A DNA stretch of 64,000 nucleotides from Acidaminococcus sp050873445 (GTDB lineage: Bacteria; Bacillota; Negativicutes; Acidaminococcales; Acidaminococcaceae). Of this stretch, positions 7,403-16,097 are shown piece after piece. The position numbers and the translations under genes were made by a program. Position 1 is the stretch's first letter; each line of letters opens with the position of its first letter. The stretch lies in NCBI RefSeq assembly GCF_050873445.1, contig NZ_JBNMIU010000005.1:1-64000 (forward strand), written 5' to 3'. The notes below the pieces were generated by a model. That model made no database searches and had not been told where the DNA came from. It saw only the letters and a program-made list of their open reading frames with translations.

Positions 7403-8443
7403 ATGGGAACTTTTTGGAAGAACTTCCTGGAGGATAAGAAGAAACTGGCGGCCCTGATCGGGGGTATCGTGCTGCTCTGCGGCCTGGGCGGCTACGGGTA
7501 CCAGAAGTACCAGGCCCGGAAGGCAGCCCGGCAGCTGACCCTGTACGGCAATGTGGATGTGCGGGAAGTGGCTGTGGCTTTCCGCCAGAGCGACCGTATT
7601 GCAGAAGAGCTGGTGGAGGAAGGGGATAAGGTGACCAAGGGCCAGGTGCTGGCACGGCTGGATACCGATGAACTAAAGATTAAGAAGAGCAAGCTCCAGG
7701 CCCAGATTGCGGCCCAGCAGAGCGTGGTGGACAAGCTCCACAACGGCACCCGGACGGAAGATCTGGAAGCGGCCCGGGCCAAAGCCGATGAGGCGGCTGC
7801 CCAGGCAGATCAGGCCCGGCAGGATCTGGACCGGGTGGAGAATGCCTACAGCAGTTCCAACGGCCGGTCCGTGAGCAGGCAGGACCGGGATGCGGCCCGG
7901 ACCAGGGTGGATGTGACGGCAGCCAAGGCGGAAGCTGCCCAGCAGGAATATGAAAAAGCCCAGGCCGGTCCCCGGGAAGAGGACGTGGCCGGCGGCGAAG
8001 CCCAGCTGAAAGCCCTGCAGGAAGATGCCAGGCACGTGGATTACCTGCTGGGCCAGTCGGAGCTGAAAGCACCGGCCGACGGGGTCATCCGGTCCCGGCT
8101 GCTGGAAGCGGGCGATATGGCCTCTCCCCAGAAGCCTGTGTTCAAGTTGTCTTTGAACGATAAGAAATGGGTGCGGGCGTATGTGAGCGAAAAAGATCTG
8201 GGGCGGATCTACGAAGGGATGAAGGCCCGGATCTATACCGACAGCCATCCCGGGAATCCGATCACCGGTCAGATTGGCTACATTTCCTCTACGGCGGAAT
8301 TCACGCCCAAGACGGTACAGACCACGGAACTGCGTACTTCCCTGCTGTATGAAGTCCGTGTCTATGTGACCGATCCGGACAACGTGCTGCGCATGGGCAT
8401 GCCTGCCACCGTAAAGATCGATACGGAGCAGAGTCATGACTGA
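7403..8443 (+). CDS. HlyD/MFP-type periplasmic adaptor (YbhG-like)
   Basis: Membrane-fusion protein linking an ABC pump to the outer-membrane channel, 346 residues. One N-terminal membrane segment (residues about 17-33), then a split biotinyl-lipoyl domain (GNVDVREVAVAFRQSDRIAEELVEEGDKVTKGQVLARLD), an alanine-rich helical hairpin from about 95 to 200 with coiled-coil character, and the second lipoyl half (LKAPADGVIRSRLLEAGD). Layout and neighbours match E. coli YbhG of the YbhGFSR exporter. It overlaps the ATPase gene by 8 nt. Confidence 0.9.
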   Translation: MGTFWKNFLEDKKKLAALIGGIVLLCGLGGYGYQKYQARKAARQLTLYGNVDVREVAVAFRQSDRIAEELVEEGDKVTKGQVLARLDTDELKIKKSKLQAQIAAQQSVVDKLHNGTRTEDLEAARAKADEAAAQADQARQDLDRVENAYSSSNGRSVSRQDRDAARTRVDVTAAKAEAAQQEYEKAQAGPREEDVAGGEAQLKALQEDARHVDYLLGQSELKAPADGVIRSRLLEAGDMASPQKPVFKLSLNDKKWVRAYVSEKDLGRIYEGMKARIYTDSHPGNPITGQIGYISSTAEFTPKTVQTTELRTSLLYEVRVYVTDPDNVLRMGMPATVKIDTEQSHD

Positions 8444-10181
8444 ATGGGTGGTCCAGGCCCAGGGTCTGGACAAGCTGTTCAACGATAAGCAGGGAATTGC
8501 CCATGCCCTGAAAGGCATTGACTTCCGGGCCAAAAAGGGCAGGATGACGGCGCTGATCGGGCCGGACGGGGCGGGAAAGACTACCACCATGCGGCTGATC
8601 TGCGGACTCATGGACCCCACCGGGGGCAGTCTGCAGGTGCTGGGGCTGGATTCGGTGAAGGATGCATCGGAGATCCAGAGCCGGATCAGCTACATGCCTC
8701 AAAAATTCGGCCTGTACGAAGATCTGACCATTCAGGAGAACATGGACTTGTACGCTGATCTCCACGGGGTGCCTGCGGATGTGCGGAAGATCCGGTTTGC
8801 AAAATTGCTGGATATGACCGGGCTGGCTCCCTTTACAGACCGGCTGGCCGGGAAGCTGTCGGGCGGCATGAAGCAGAAGCTGGGCCTGGCCTGTACTCTG
8901 GTACGGTCCCCGGATCTGCTGCTGCTGGATGAACCCACAGTGGGGGTGGATCCCCTTTCCCGGAAGGACCTGTGGATCATCATCAACCAGATGGTGCAGG
9001 AAGAGAACTTGAGCGTGATCGTGTGTACGGCTTACATGAACGAAGCGGCCATGTGTGATGAGGTATATGTGCTGCACCAGGGAAAAATCCTGTTCTATGG
9101 CACGCCGGACGGCCTGAGCCAGATTGCGGCGGACAGGTGCTTTGAGGTCGATCCGCCTGCCGGACTGCCCTACCGGGTGCTCCAGGGGGCGCTGCTGGAT
9201 GACCAGGAAGCCATCATCGATGCAGTACCTCAGAGCGGGACGGTACGGTTCATTGCTGCCCATCCCGGACATCCCCTGCCGGCTCTGCAGCGCTGGGATC
9301 TGCAGCCCAAAGCGGTTCCGCCCAGGGTGGAGGACGGTTTCATGATCCTGCTGCACCGGGCGGCGGACTCCAGCGAAAGAAAGCTGCCTCTGGCGCCGCT
9401 TACCCAGGCACCCGAAGATCCCTTGCAGAACCCGGTGAGCATCATTGTCCAGGACCTGGTGAAGAAGTTCGGGGATTTCACGGCCGTGAGCCATACATCC
9501 TTCCAGGTGCACAGGGGCGAGGTGTTCGGTCTTCTGGGGCCCAACGGCGCCGGCAAGACCACTACCTTTCGGATGCTGTGCGGCCTGCTGCCTGCTACCA
9601 GCGGCGTTTTGAGCGTGGCCGGGGAGAATCTGCGCACCGCCCGGACCCAGGCACGGGCCAAAATCGGCTATGTATCCCAGAAATTCTCCTTGTACAGCAA
9701 ACTCAGCGTGCTGGAGAACTTGCAGTTCTACGGGGGTATCTATGGCCTGCCGCCGAAGAAATTGAAACAGCGCATCTGCGATGTGATGGAGGAATTCCAG
9801 CTGCTGGGCACGGAGAAACACAACGCCGGGGACCTGCCCGGGGGCTACAAGCAGCGTCTTTCCATGGCCTGCGCTCTGCTCCAGGAACCGGAGATCCTGT
9901 TTCTGGACGAACCCACCAGCGGTATCGATCCGCTGGCCCGGCGGCTGTTCTGGCGGCAGATTACGGATCTGGCCGTGAAGGGCGTGACCATCATCATCAC
10001 CACCCATTTCATGGAAGAGGCGGAATACTGCGACCGGATCATGATCCAGGACCGGGGCAGGTGCCTGGTGCTGGGGAGTCCTGCCCAGATCCGGCAGGAA
10101 TTGGGTATGCCCGATGCCGATATGGATGACGTGTTCATCGAAATCGTCCATCGGGGGCGGAATAAGGAGGCTGCATCATGA
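8436..10181 (+). CDS. ABC-2 exporter ATPase with two nucleotide-binding domains (YbhF-like)
   Basis: 581-residue protein with two complete ABC domains in one chain. First domain: Walker A GPDGAGKTTT near 43, signature LSGGMKQKLGLA, Walker B LLLLDEPTVGVDP. Second domain, from about residue 330: Walker A GPNGAGKTTT, the variant signature LPGGYKQRLSMA, Walker B ILFLDEPTSGIDP. The H position is C-T in the first domain (VCTAYMNEA) and T-H in the second (ITTHFMEEA), so the two ATP sites may be unequal. Lies between the adaptor and two ABC-2 permeases, overlapping both neighbours. Energy source for drug or envelope-compound export; substrate not readable. Confidence 0.92.
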   Translation: MTEWVVQAQGLDKLFNDKQGIAHALKGIDFRAKKGRMTALIGPDGAGKTTTMRLICGLMDPTGGSLQVLGLDSVKDASEIQSRISYMPQKFGLYEDLTIQENMDLYADLHGVPADVRKIRFAKLLDMTGLAPFTDRLAGKLSGGMKQKLGLACTLVRSPDLLLLDEPTVGVDPLSRKDLWIIINQMVQEENLSVIVCTAYMNEAAMCDEVYVLHQGKILFYGTPDGLSQIAADRCFEVDPPAGLPYRVLQGALLDDQEAIIDAVPQSGTVRFIAAHPGHPLPALQRWDLQPKAVPPRVEDGFMILLHRAADSSERKLPLAPLTQAPEDPLQNPVSIIVQDLVKKFGDFTAVSHTSFQVHRGEVFGLLGPNGAGKTTTFRMLCGLLPATSGVLSVAGENLRTARTQARAKIGYVSQKFSLYSKLSVLENLQFYGGIYGLPPKKLKQRICDVMEEFQLLGTEKHNAGDLPGGYKQRLSMACALLQEPEILFLDEPTSGIDPLARRLFWRQITDLAVKGVTIIITTHFMEEAEYCDRIMIQDRGRCLVLGSPAQIRQELGMPDADMDDVFIEIVHRGRNKEAAS

Positions 10182-11287
10182 AAGACAGTCTGCGGCGGAT
10201 CCGGGCCCTGACAGTGAAGGAATTCCGGGAAGTCCTGCGGGACAATTCCAGTCTGGCCATGGGGATTCTGCTGCCCATCATCCTGATCCTGGTCATCGGC
10301 TACGGGATTACCCTGGACGTGAAGCATGTACCCATGGGTGTGGTGCTGGAAGATACTTCTCCCGAAGCCCAGCGGGTGGTAGAGTTCGTGGATGGATCGG
10401 AATATTTTCAGCCCACGTATCTGACGAATATGTCCCAGGCAACAAAGGCTCTGGAACAGCGGAAAATCGATGCCATCCTGCGCGTGCCCCCTGATTTCAG
10501 CCGACAGCTCCACCAGGGAAACGGCCGTCTGCAGCTTCTGCTCTACGGCACGGACACCACTACGGCCATGAGCATCCAGAGCTACGTGGAAACGGCGGCA
10601 GCCCAGTGGTCGGCCAAACGACTGGCGGACCAGGGTGTGGGTACCATCGATCTGGAAACCAGGCTGTGGTTCAACGACGCTCACGAGAGTACCTGGTACT
10701 TCATCCCCGGCCTGATCCTCATGGTGGTGACCCTGGTGGGGGTGCTGCTGACCGCCGGGGTCATGGCCCGGGAATACGAACGGGGTACCTTTGAATCCCT
10801 GTTCGTGACCCCGGTGAAGAAGGGCGAAGTAATCGTGGCCAAGGTGATCCCCTATTTCTGCATTGCTTTATTGGGAGTGTTTATCTGTCTGGTATTGTCC
10901 CGGTTTTTGTTCCAGGTACCCTTGGTGGGATCCCTGGCACTGCTGCTGTTTTTGTCCATCATCTATCTGCTCACCGCTCTGGGCATCGGCCTGGTGATTT
11001 CCGTGATGACCAAGGCCCAGTTCATGGCTACCCAGGTGGCCCTCCTGGTGAGCTTCCTGCCCAGTATCATGCTGTCCGGCTTTCTGTTCGACCTGCGGAG
11101 TACGCCTTCCTGGGTACAGTGGATTGCAGGAGTTTTGCCTTTCAAACATTATCTGGTGTCCCTGAAGACCCTCTTTCTGGCCGGGAACCTGTGGCCGGTG
11201 ATCCTGCCTCAGGCCGGGGCCATGGCGGTATTCATGGCACTGTTTCTGGGCCTGGCATTGAGAATCATCCGAAAGAAGGTGGAGTAA
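10178..11287 (+). CDS. ABC-2 type permease (YbhS-like)
   Basis: Inner-membrane subunit of the exporter, 369 residues. One helix near residues 27-45 is followed by a large periplasmic loop (to about 175) and then five to six helices (FIPGLILMVVTLVGVLLTAGVMAREYERGTFESLFVTPVKKGEV, a typical ABC-2 coupling region). It overlaps the ATPase gene by 4 nt and ends directly before the next permease, so the two probably form the heterodimeric membrane core. Confidence 0.9.
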   Translation: MKDSLRRIRALTVKEFREVLRDNSSLAMGILLPIILILVIGYGITLDVKHVPMGVVLEDTSPEAQRVVEFVDGSEYFQPTYLTNMSQATKALEQRKIDAILRVPPDFSRQLHQGNGRLQLLLYGTDTTTAMSIQSYVETAAAQWSAKRLADQGVGTIDLETRLWFNDAHESTWYFIPGLILMVVTLVGVLLTAGVMAREYERGTFESLFVTPVKKGEVIVAKVIPYFCIALLGVFICLVLSRFLFQVPLVGSLALLLFLSIIYLLTALGIGLVISVMTKAQFMATQVALLVSFLPSIMLSGFLFDLRSTPSWVQWIAGVLPFKHYLVSLKTLFLAGNLWPVILPQAGAMAVFMALFLGLALRIIRKKVE

Positions 11288-12403
11288 GTGACCGGTTGGA
11301 ATCTTTTCTGTCAGCAGGTACGCTGCATCTGCCGCAAGGAATTGTTAGCCATCTGGAAGGATAAGGCTTTCCGACAGATCCTGGTGATCCCGGTGCTGGT
11401 ACTGGGTGTAGTGTTCGGCTATACAGCCACCTTCAACGTAGAGAATGTGACGTACGCCGTGCTGGACCAGAGCCATTCGGAGGCATCCACGTCTCTACTG
11501 GCTACACTGGACGGCACCCGTTTTTTCCGCCGGGTGGCGGATCTGCAAAACAGCAACCAGATTCAGGAACCCATCGACCGGGAGGAAGCCATGGTGGTAC
11601 TGTCCATCCCGCCGGATTTCGCCACGAAGCTGCAGCAGGGGGAACGGGTGCCTCTGCAGATCATCACTGACGGACGGAACACCATGACGGCCAGCCTGGC
11701 CAGTGCCTATACCGGACGGGTGGTGCAGCAGTGGCAGGCGGCCCGTACGGGAAAGCATCCGCCTCTTTCTGTGGAGACTCGCACTTGGTTCAATCCCAAC
11801 CAGCTGACCCTGTGGTACTTTGCTCCGGGCATCTTGGGCATGATGGTATTTTCCCAGGTAATCATACTGGCGGGCATGAGCGTGGCCCGGGAACGGGAGG
11901 AGGGCACCTTTGAGCAGCTGCTGGTGACCCCGGCGCCGCCCCTGGTCCTCCTGATCGGCAAGGCATTCCCGCCTGTTCTGGTGGGCTTGATCCAGGGGAC
12001 CATTCTTCTGCTGCTGGATCTGTTCTGGTTCCAGGTGCCCTTTGAAGGCTCCCTGCTGACCCTGTATCTGGTACTGTTCATTTATCTGCTCAGCTCCACG
12101 GGCATCGGGCTCAGCATTTCGTCCCTGTGCAGCTCCATGCAGCAGGTACAGGTGTACGCCTATGTGTACCTGATCCCCAACTGCCTGCTGTCCGGGGTGG
12201 CTACTCCCGTGCGGAATATGCCCCAGTTCCTGCAGATCCTCACCTATGCCGACCCTCTGCGGTTCGCCCTGGATGCCATCCGGCGGATCTATTTCGAAGG
12301 GGCAGGCTTGACGGCGATTGCCTGGGACCTGGTGCCCATGGGCATTGTTGCAGTGCTTACGTTGTGGATGGCAGCGGTGCTGTTCCGGAAGAATCTGGCG
12401 TAA
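11288..12403 (+). CDS. ABC-2 type permease (YbhR-like)
   Basis: Second membrane subunit, 371 residues, same topology as its neighbour: helix near 31-48, periplasmic loop, then helices starting at WYFAPGILGMMVFSQVIILAGMSVAREREEGTFEQLLVTP. The GTG at 11288 abuts the preceding TAA with no gap, and the preceding gene's AAGAAGGTGGAG supplies the ribosome-binding site. Last gene of the export operon. No regulator gene is adjacent. Confidence 0.9.
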   Translation: MTGWNLFCQQVRCICRKELLAIWKDKAFRQILVIPVLVLGVVFGYTATFNVENVTYAVLDQSHSEASTSLLATLDGTRFFRRVADLQNSNQIQEPIDREEAMVVLSIPPDFATKLQQGERVPLQIITDGRNTMTASLASAYTGRVVQQWQAARTGKHPPLSVETRTWFNPNQLTLWYFAPGILGMMVFSQVIILAGMSVAREREEGTFEQLLVTPAPPLVLLIGKAFPPVLVGLIQGTILLLLDLFWFQVPFEGSLLTLYLVLFIYLLSSTGIGLSISSLCSSMQQVQVYAYVYLIPNCLLSGVATPVRNMPQFLQILTYADPLRFALDAIRRIYFEGAGLTAIAWDLVPMGIVAVLTLWMAAVLFRKNLA

Positions 12404-12428
12404 AATTTTCCCTTATCTGCAGGGGCAG

Positions 12429-12457
12429 TTACTCTTTTTTCAGCTCCATGGTATAAT
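12429..12457 (+). promoter_or_regulatory. promoter of the M20 peptidase gene
   Basis: TTACTC (12429-12434), 17-nt spacer, TATAAT (12452-12457) with an extended -10 TGG directly before it. Confidence 0.65.
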
Positions 12458-12482
12458 GGACCTAAAAAAGGAGGCATCCCCA

Positions 12483-13598
12483 ATGAATGAAATCATGCGT
12501 CAGATTGTGAACGATTATATCGAAAAGCATATGCCGGATTATCTCCGGACCTTGTATGATGTGATTTCCATCGTTTCCCCCACCGGGTCGGAACAGAAAA
12601 AGGCGGCCTGGATCCTGGACCAGCTCCATGCCATGGGGGAAAAGGAAGCCTATCAGGATGAAGCGGGGAATGTGATCTGTCCCCATGCAATTGACGGAGT
12701 GGAGAAGTTTCCGTTATATACGGCCCATATGGATACGGTGTTTGCCGGTATCGATGCCATCACCCCGGAAATCGAGGGGAACATCCTGCGGGCACCTTCC
12801 TGCGGGGACAACAGCAGCGATGTAGCCGCTCTGCTGTTCCTTCTGCAGATGCTCCGGGATCTGAAACAGAAGACTCCGGCGGTGTTCGCTTTTAACGTAG
12901 GCGAAGAAGGACTGGGAAACCTGAAAGGCAGCAAGGCCCTGACGGACGCATTTGGCGACAGGCTCAGCTATTTCGTGGCTGTGGACGGCCACAACGACCG
13001 GTTCGTGAATCTGGCGGTGGGGTCCCATCGGTATGCGGTCCATGTAGTCACCGCCGGGGGACACAGCTATGCAGCTTTCGGCAATGCCAACGCCATCAAT
13101 GAGGCGGCGGCAATCATCCGGGATTTTTATGCCCTGAAAGTACCCAAAGATCCCCGTACTACCTATAATGTGGGGACCATCCAGGGAGGCACCACCATCA
13201 ATTCCATTGCGGCGGAGGTGGAATTTACCGTGGATATGCGGTCTGTGTCCGCTACAGAACTGGAGAAGTTGGATGCGGCATTCCATCAGATCCTGCAGGC
13301 CCATACCAGCGACAAGGTGAAGGTGGAGACTCTGCTTTTGGGCAAACGGCCCTGCAGCGACGGGGCAATGCACCATGAAATCTACGACCGGATTCGCCGG
13401 ATCCGGAAACGGGAGGGGCAGGATACGGTGTTCAGCGCCAGCAGCACCGATGCCAACGTCCCCCTCAGCCGGGGCATCCCTGCTATGGCCTTTGGCATCA
13501 GCAAGGGTACAAAAATCCACACGGTCCGGGAAGAACTGGAACTGGACAGCCTGGAACCGGGCTTGAAGCAGCTGGCAGCATTTGTACTGGACCTGTAA
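12483..13598 (+). CDS. M20 family metallopeptidase (PepT/M20-like)
   Basis: Cytosolic zinc peptidase of 371 residues. Visible motifs: PTGSEQKKA near residue 37, TAHMDTVFAG near 80 with the first His and Asp, SCGDNSSDVAAL near 106 with the bridging Asp, NVGEEGLGN near 138 with the catalytic Glu pair, and late IHTVREELEL with the final His. The dimerisation domain contains TAGGHSYAAFGNANAI. ATG at 12483 follows AAAGGAGG. A frame extension into the preceding gene is not used because a promoter lies at 12429-12457. Probably a small-peptide or dipeptide hydrolase; exact substrate unknown. Confidence 0.85.
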   Translation: MNEIMRQIVNDYIEKHMPDYLRTLYDVISIVSPTGSEQKKAAWILDQLHAMGEKEAYQDEAGNVICPHAIDGVEKFPLYTAHMDTVFAGIDAITPEIEGNILRAPSCGDNSSDVAALLFLLQMLRDLKQKTPAVFAFNVGEEGLGNLKGSKALTDAFGDRLSYFVAVDGHNDRFVNLAVGSHRYAVHVVTAGGHSYAAFGNANAINEAAAIIRDFYALKVPKDPRTTYNVGTIQGGTTINSIAAEVEFTVDMRSVSATELEKLDAAFHQILQAHTSDKVKVETLLLGKRPCSDGAMHHEIYDRIRRIRKREGQDTVFSASSTDANVPLSRGIPAMAFGISKGTKIHTVREELELDSLEPGLKQLAAFVLDL

Positions 13599-13644
13599 AG
13601 TACGTTACAGAAAAACAGGGAATCAAGACTTTTTGAAAAAAGAT

Positions 13645-13673
13645 TTGACAACCTGATCCCCCGGTGGTAGGAT
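13645..13673 (+). promoter_or_regulatory. promoter of the trp operon
   Basis: TTGACA (13645-13650), 17-nt spacer, TAGGAT (13668-13673). The nearby TACAAT at 13673 is 22 nt from the -35 and fits less well. Transcription would begin about 350 nt before trpE. Confidence 0.6.
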
Positions 13674-13689
13674 ACAATCATCAATTCAA

Positions 13690-13955
13690 TAAGAACCAGA
13701 AACCTTTGAGGTGGAGATAACGCCAGAAAATGTGCGTACAGAGAGTCCGGGAAGCTGAGAGCCGGATCGTGGCAGTCTGACAAATGGACCACTGAGGGCG
13801 CGATGAAATCTTCGGAAAGTATCCCGCGACGCAGCACCGACGTTACCGGTGAGGAATGTGTTGGCATTCTGCTGAGGTGTGGAGCGCAGGCTCCATTACA
13901 GGGTGGTACCGCAGGTTATGACACCTGTCCTTGTAGAAGGACAGGTGTTTTTTAT
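13690..13955 (+). ncRNA. T-box riboswitch, tryptophan-specific
   Basis: Leader RNA that senses uncharged tRNA. Stem I carries the AGAGAG and GCTGAGAGCC elements. The likely specifier codon is TGG at 13785-13787, followed by ACCACTGAG as in other T-box specifier loops, which indicates tRNA-Trp. The conserved T-box sequence AGGGTGGTACCGCAG spans 13900-13914. The terminator ACACCTGTCC / GGACAGGTGT (13921-13948) is followed by TTTTT. Downstream lie all seven trp genes, in agreement with the specifier. Confidence 0.93.
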
Positions 13956-13971
13956 TACCCAAAGTGTTTTC

Positions 13972-14015
13972 CGGTACCCGGGTGGAATGATCAGCCCGGG
14001 TACCGTTTCTTTTTT
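13972..14015 (+). terminator. second, tandem terminator-like hairpin before trpE
   Basis: Perfect 11-bp stem CGGTACCCGGG (13972-13982) / CCCGGGTACCG (13995-14005), 12-nt loop, then TTTCTTTTTT. It lies after the T-box terminator and ends only 5 nt before the trpE ribosome-binding site. As drawn it would stop transcripts that have already passed the T-box. Confidence 0.8.
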
Positions 14016-14032
14016 GTAAGGAGGAAAATCAA

Positions 14033-15496
14033 GTGAAACAGCAAAGTCTGGAAGATATCCAAAAAATTGCGGAAGGCTACGCCGCCGTACCGGTGGCCAG
14101 GGAAATCCTGGCGGATACTGCCACTCCCATCGGGCTGATGAGCCTGGTGCGCAGCGCCAGCGGCCGATACTTCCTCCTGGAAAGCCTGGAACAGAACGAC
14201 CAGGCCGGTCGGTATTCTTTCATCGGTTTCGATCCTGTTGCCCGGCTGCGGGCCAAGGATCAGGATGCTCAGGTGGAGTTCGCCGGCAGCCAGATCCCGG
14301 TGGATCCCAAACAGCCACTGGAGGCCCTCCGGTCCATCCTGAAGGCCTACCGGGTTCCTAAGGTTCCGGGCCTGCCGCCCTTTACCGGCGGTTTCGTAGG
14401 ATACTTTTCCTACGATTTCTTCCAGTACTGCGAACCCAGTCTCCACTTCGACCCGAAGAAAGCCACTGCTTTTCCGGATTTCGACCTGATGCTGTTCGAC
14501 AAGGTGATCGTTTTCGACCGGGTGCTGCAGAAAATGTACCTGATCGTGAACATCAAGACCGATGATCTGGAAGGGAATTACGCTAAGGCACAGAAAAACC
14601 TGGATGCCATGGAAAAGCTGGTGCGCCAGCCGGTGGCACCGCCGCCCTTCACCCCTGCGAAGCTGGGTGAGATCACCAGTAACCAGCGCAAAGAAACCTA
14701 CGCAGAGAATGTGGAGAAAATCAAAGAACACATCCGGCAGGGAGACATTTTCCAGGCCGTATATTCCCAGCGGTTCTCCGCCACCTATGACCAGGACCTG
14801 TTCAACATGTACCGGCTGCTGCGGACCACGAATCCTTCCCAGTATATGGTGCTGCTGAAGAATGATGACCTGGAAATCGCCGGGTCCAGTCCGGAAACAC
14901 TGATCAAGGTCCAGGACCGGGAAATCACTTCCATGCCCATCGCCGGGACCCGCCGGAGAGGCCGCACGGAAGAGGAAGACCGGGCACTGGAAAAAGACCT
15001 GCAGACGGATCCCAAGGAACTGGCCGAACACGACATGCTGGTAGACCTGGCCCGGAACGATGTGGGCAAGGTAGCGGAGTTCGGTTCCGTAAAAGTCCAT
15101 GATCACCTGCTCATCAAGAAATTTTCCCATGTGATGCACATGACTACCCGGGTGACCGGTACCCTGAAGAAAGGAAAAGACGCCGTCGATGCCCTGTGTG
15201 CCGCTTTTCCGGCCGGGACCCTTTCCGGAGCGCCCAAGGTGCGGGCCTGCCAGATCCTGGATGGACTGGAACCGGAGCGCCGGGGCCCCTACGGCGGCGG
15301 GATGGGCTATCTGGACTTCGCAGGGAACATGGACATCTGCATCGTGATCCGTACGGCGGTGAAACTGGGAGATACAGTTTCCTTCCAGACCGGAAGCGGC
15401 ATCGTGGCCGACTCCCAGGTGGAGGACGAATTCATGGAAACCATCAACAAGGCAGCGGCCGTTCGGCAGGCTCTGGCTGCAACCACGGAGGCATAA
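14033..15496 (+). CDS. trpE: anthranilate synthase component I
   Basis: Chorismate-converting subunit, 487 residues. N-terminal feedback site FLLESLE near residue 46 suggests sensitivity to tryptophan. Catalytic region shows IAGTRRRGRTEEED, LVDLARNDVGK, HVMHMTTRVTG, FPAGTLSGAPKVRA and GMGYLDFAGNMD. Starts at GTG (14033) behind GGAGG (14020-14024). One nucleotide separates it from trpG, its glutaminase partner. Regulated by the T-box leader and possibly the second hairpin. Confidence 0.97.
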   Translation: MKQQSLEDIQKIAEGYAAVPVAREILADTATPIGLMSLVRSASGRYFLLESLEQNDQAGRYSFIGFDPVARLRAKDQDAQVEFAGSQIPVDPKQPLEALRSILKAYRVPKVPGLPPFTGGFVGYFSYDFFQYCEPSLHFDPKKATAFPDFDLMLFDKVIVFDRVLQKMYLIVNIKTDDLEGNYAKAQKNLDAMEKLVRQPVAPPPFTPAKLGEITSNQRKETYAENVEKIKEHIRQGDIFQAVYSQRFSATYDQDLFNMYRLLRTTNPSQYMVLLKNDDLEIAGSSPETLIKVQDREITSMPIAGTRRRGRTEEEDRALEKDLQTDPKELAEHDMLVDLARNDVGKVAEFGSVKVHDHLLIKKFSHVMHMTTRVTGTLKKGKDAVDALCAAFPAGTLSGAPKVRACQILDGLEPERRGPYGGGMGYLDFAGNMDICIVIRTAVKLGDTVSFQTGSGIVADSQVEDEFMETINKAAAVRQALAATTEA

Positions 15497-15497
15497 C

Positions 15498-16064
15498 ATG
15501 GAACTGATCATCGACAATTACGACAGTTTTACTTACAACCTGTATCAGTATATCGGTACCCTGGATCCGGATGTGAAAGTCATCCGGAATGACGCCATCA
15601 CCGTGGACGGCATACGGAAACTGGCACCGGATCACCTGATTTTGTCCCCGGGGCCCGGACGGCCCTGTGATGCAGGGGTATGTGAACCGGCGCTGCGGGA
15701 ACTGCAGGGTGAATTCCCCATTCTGGGGGTGTGCCTGGGGCATCAGGCCATAGGTGAGGTGTTCGGCGGTACCGTTACTTACGCCAAACAGCTGATGCAC
15801 GGCAAACAGTCCCTGTCCACCCTGGACCGGACCTGCCCTCTGTTCAAGGGGCTGCCGGAACAGATCCTGGTGGGGCGGTACCATTCCCTGGCCATCAATC
15901 CAGATACCCTGCCGGAAGTGCTGAAAGCCACGGCTGTCACTGCGGACGGCGAAATCATGGCGGTGCAGCACCGGGATTACCCCATCTACGGAGTCCAGTT
16001 CCATCCGGAATCCATCCTGACCCCGGATGGCATGACCATCATCAAGAATTTCCTGAGCCTGTAA
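15498..16064 (+). CDS. trpG: anthranilate synthase component II (glutamine amidotransferase)
   Basis: Class I glutaminase of 188 residues that supplies ammonia to TrpE. Catalytic Cys in GVCLGHQAIGE near residue 78, and His/Glu in VQFHPESIL near 168. It is a separate protein, not fused to TrpD. It might also serve para-aminobenzoate synthesis, as trpG does in some Firmicutes; no pab genes are in view. Confidence 0.95.
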   Translation: MELIIDNYDSFTYNLYQYIGTLDPDVKVIRNDAITVDGIRKLAPDHLILSPGPGRPCDAGVCEPALRELQGEFPILGVCLGHQAIGEVFGGTVTYAKQLMHGKQSLSTLDRTCPLFKGLPEQILVGRYHSLAINPDTLPEVLKATAVTADGEIMAVQHRDYPIYGVQFHPESILTPDGMTIIKNFLSL

Positions 16065-16097
16065 CAAAGGTGTTGTGAGATAGAGGAGGAACGACAA

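Noticed and set aside
8301..10151. 616-codon minus-strand frame opposite the export ATPase
   Set aside because: Shadow of the double ATPase gene; no recognisable domain and no promoter.
13645..13678. TTGACA paired with TACAAT as the trp promoter
   Set aside because: The spacing is 22 nt. TAGGAT with 17-nt spacing was preferred.
13991..15517. 508-codon minus-strand frame opposite trpE
   Set aside because: trpE is certain in the other direction; the frame is a GC-rich antisense artefact.
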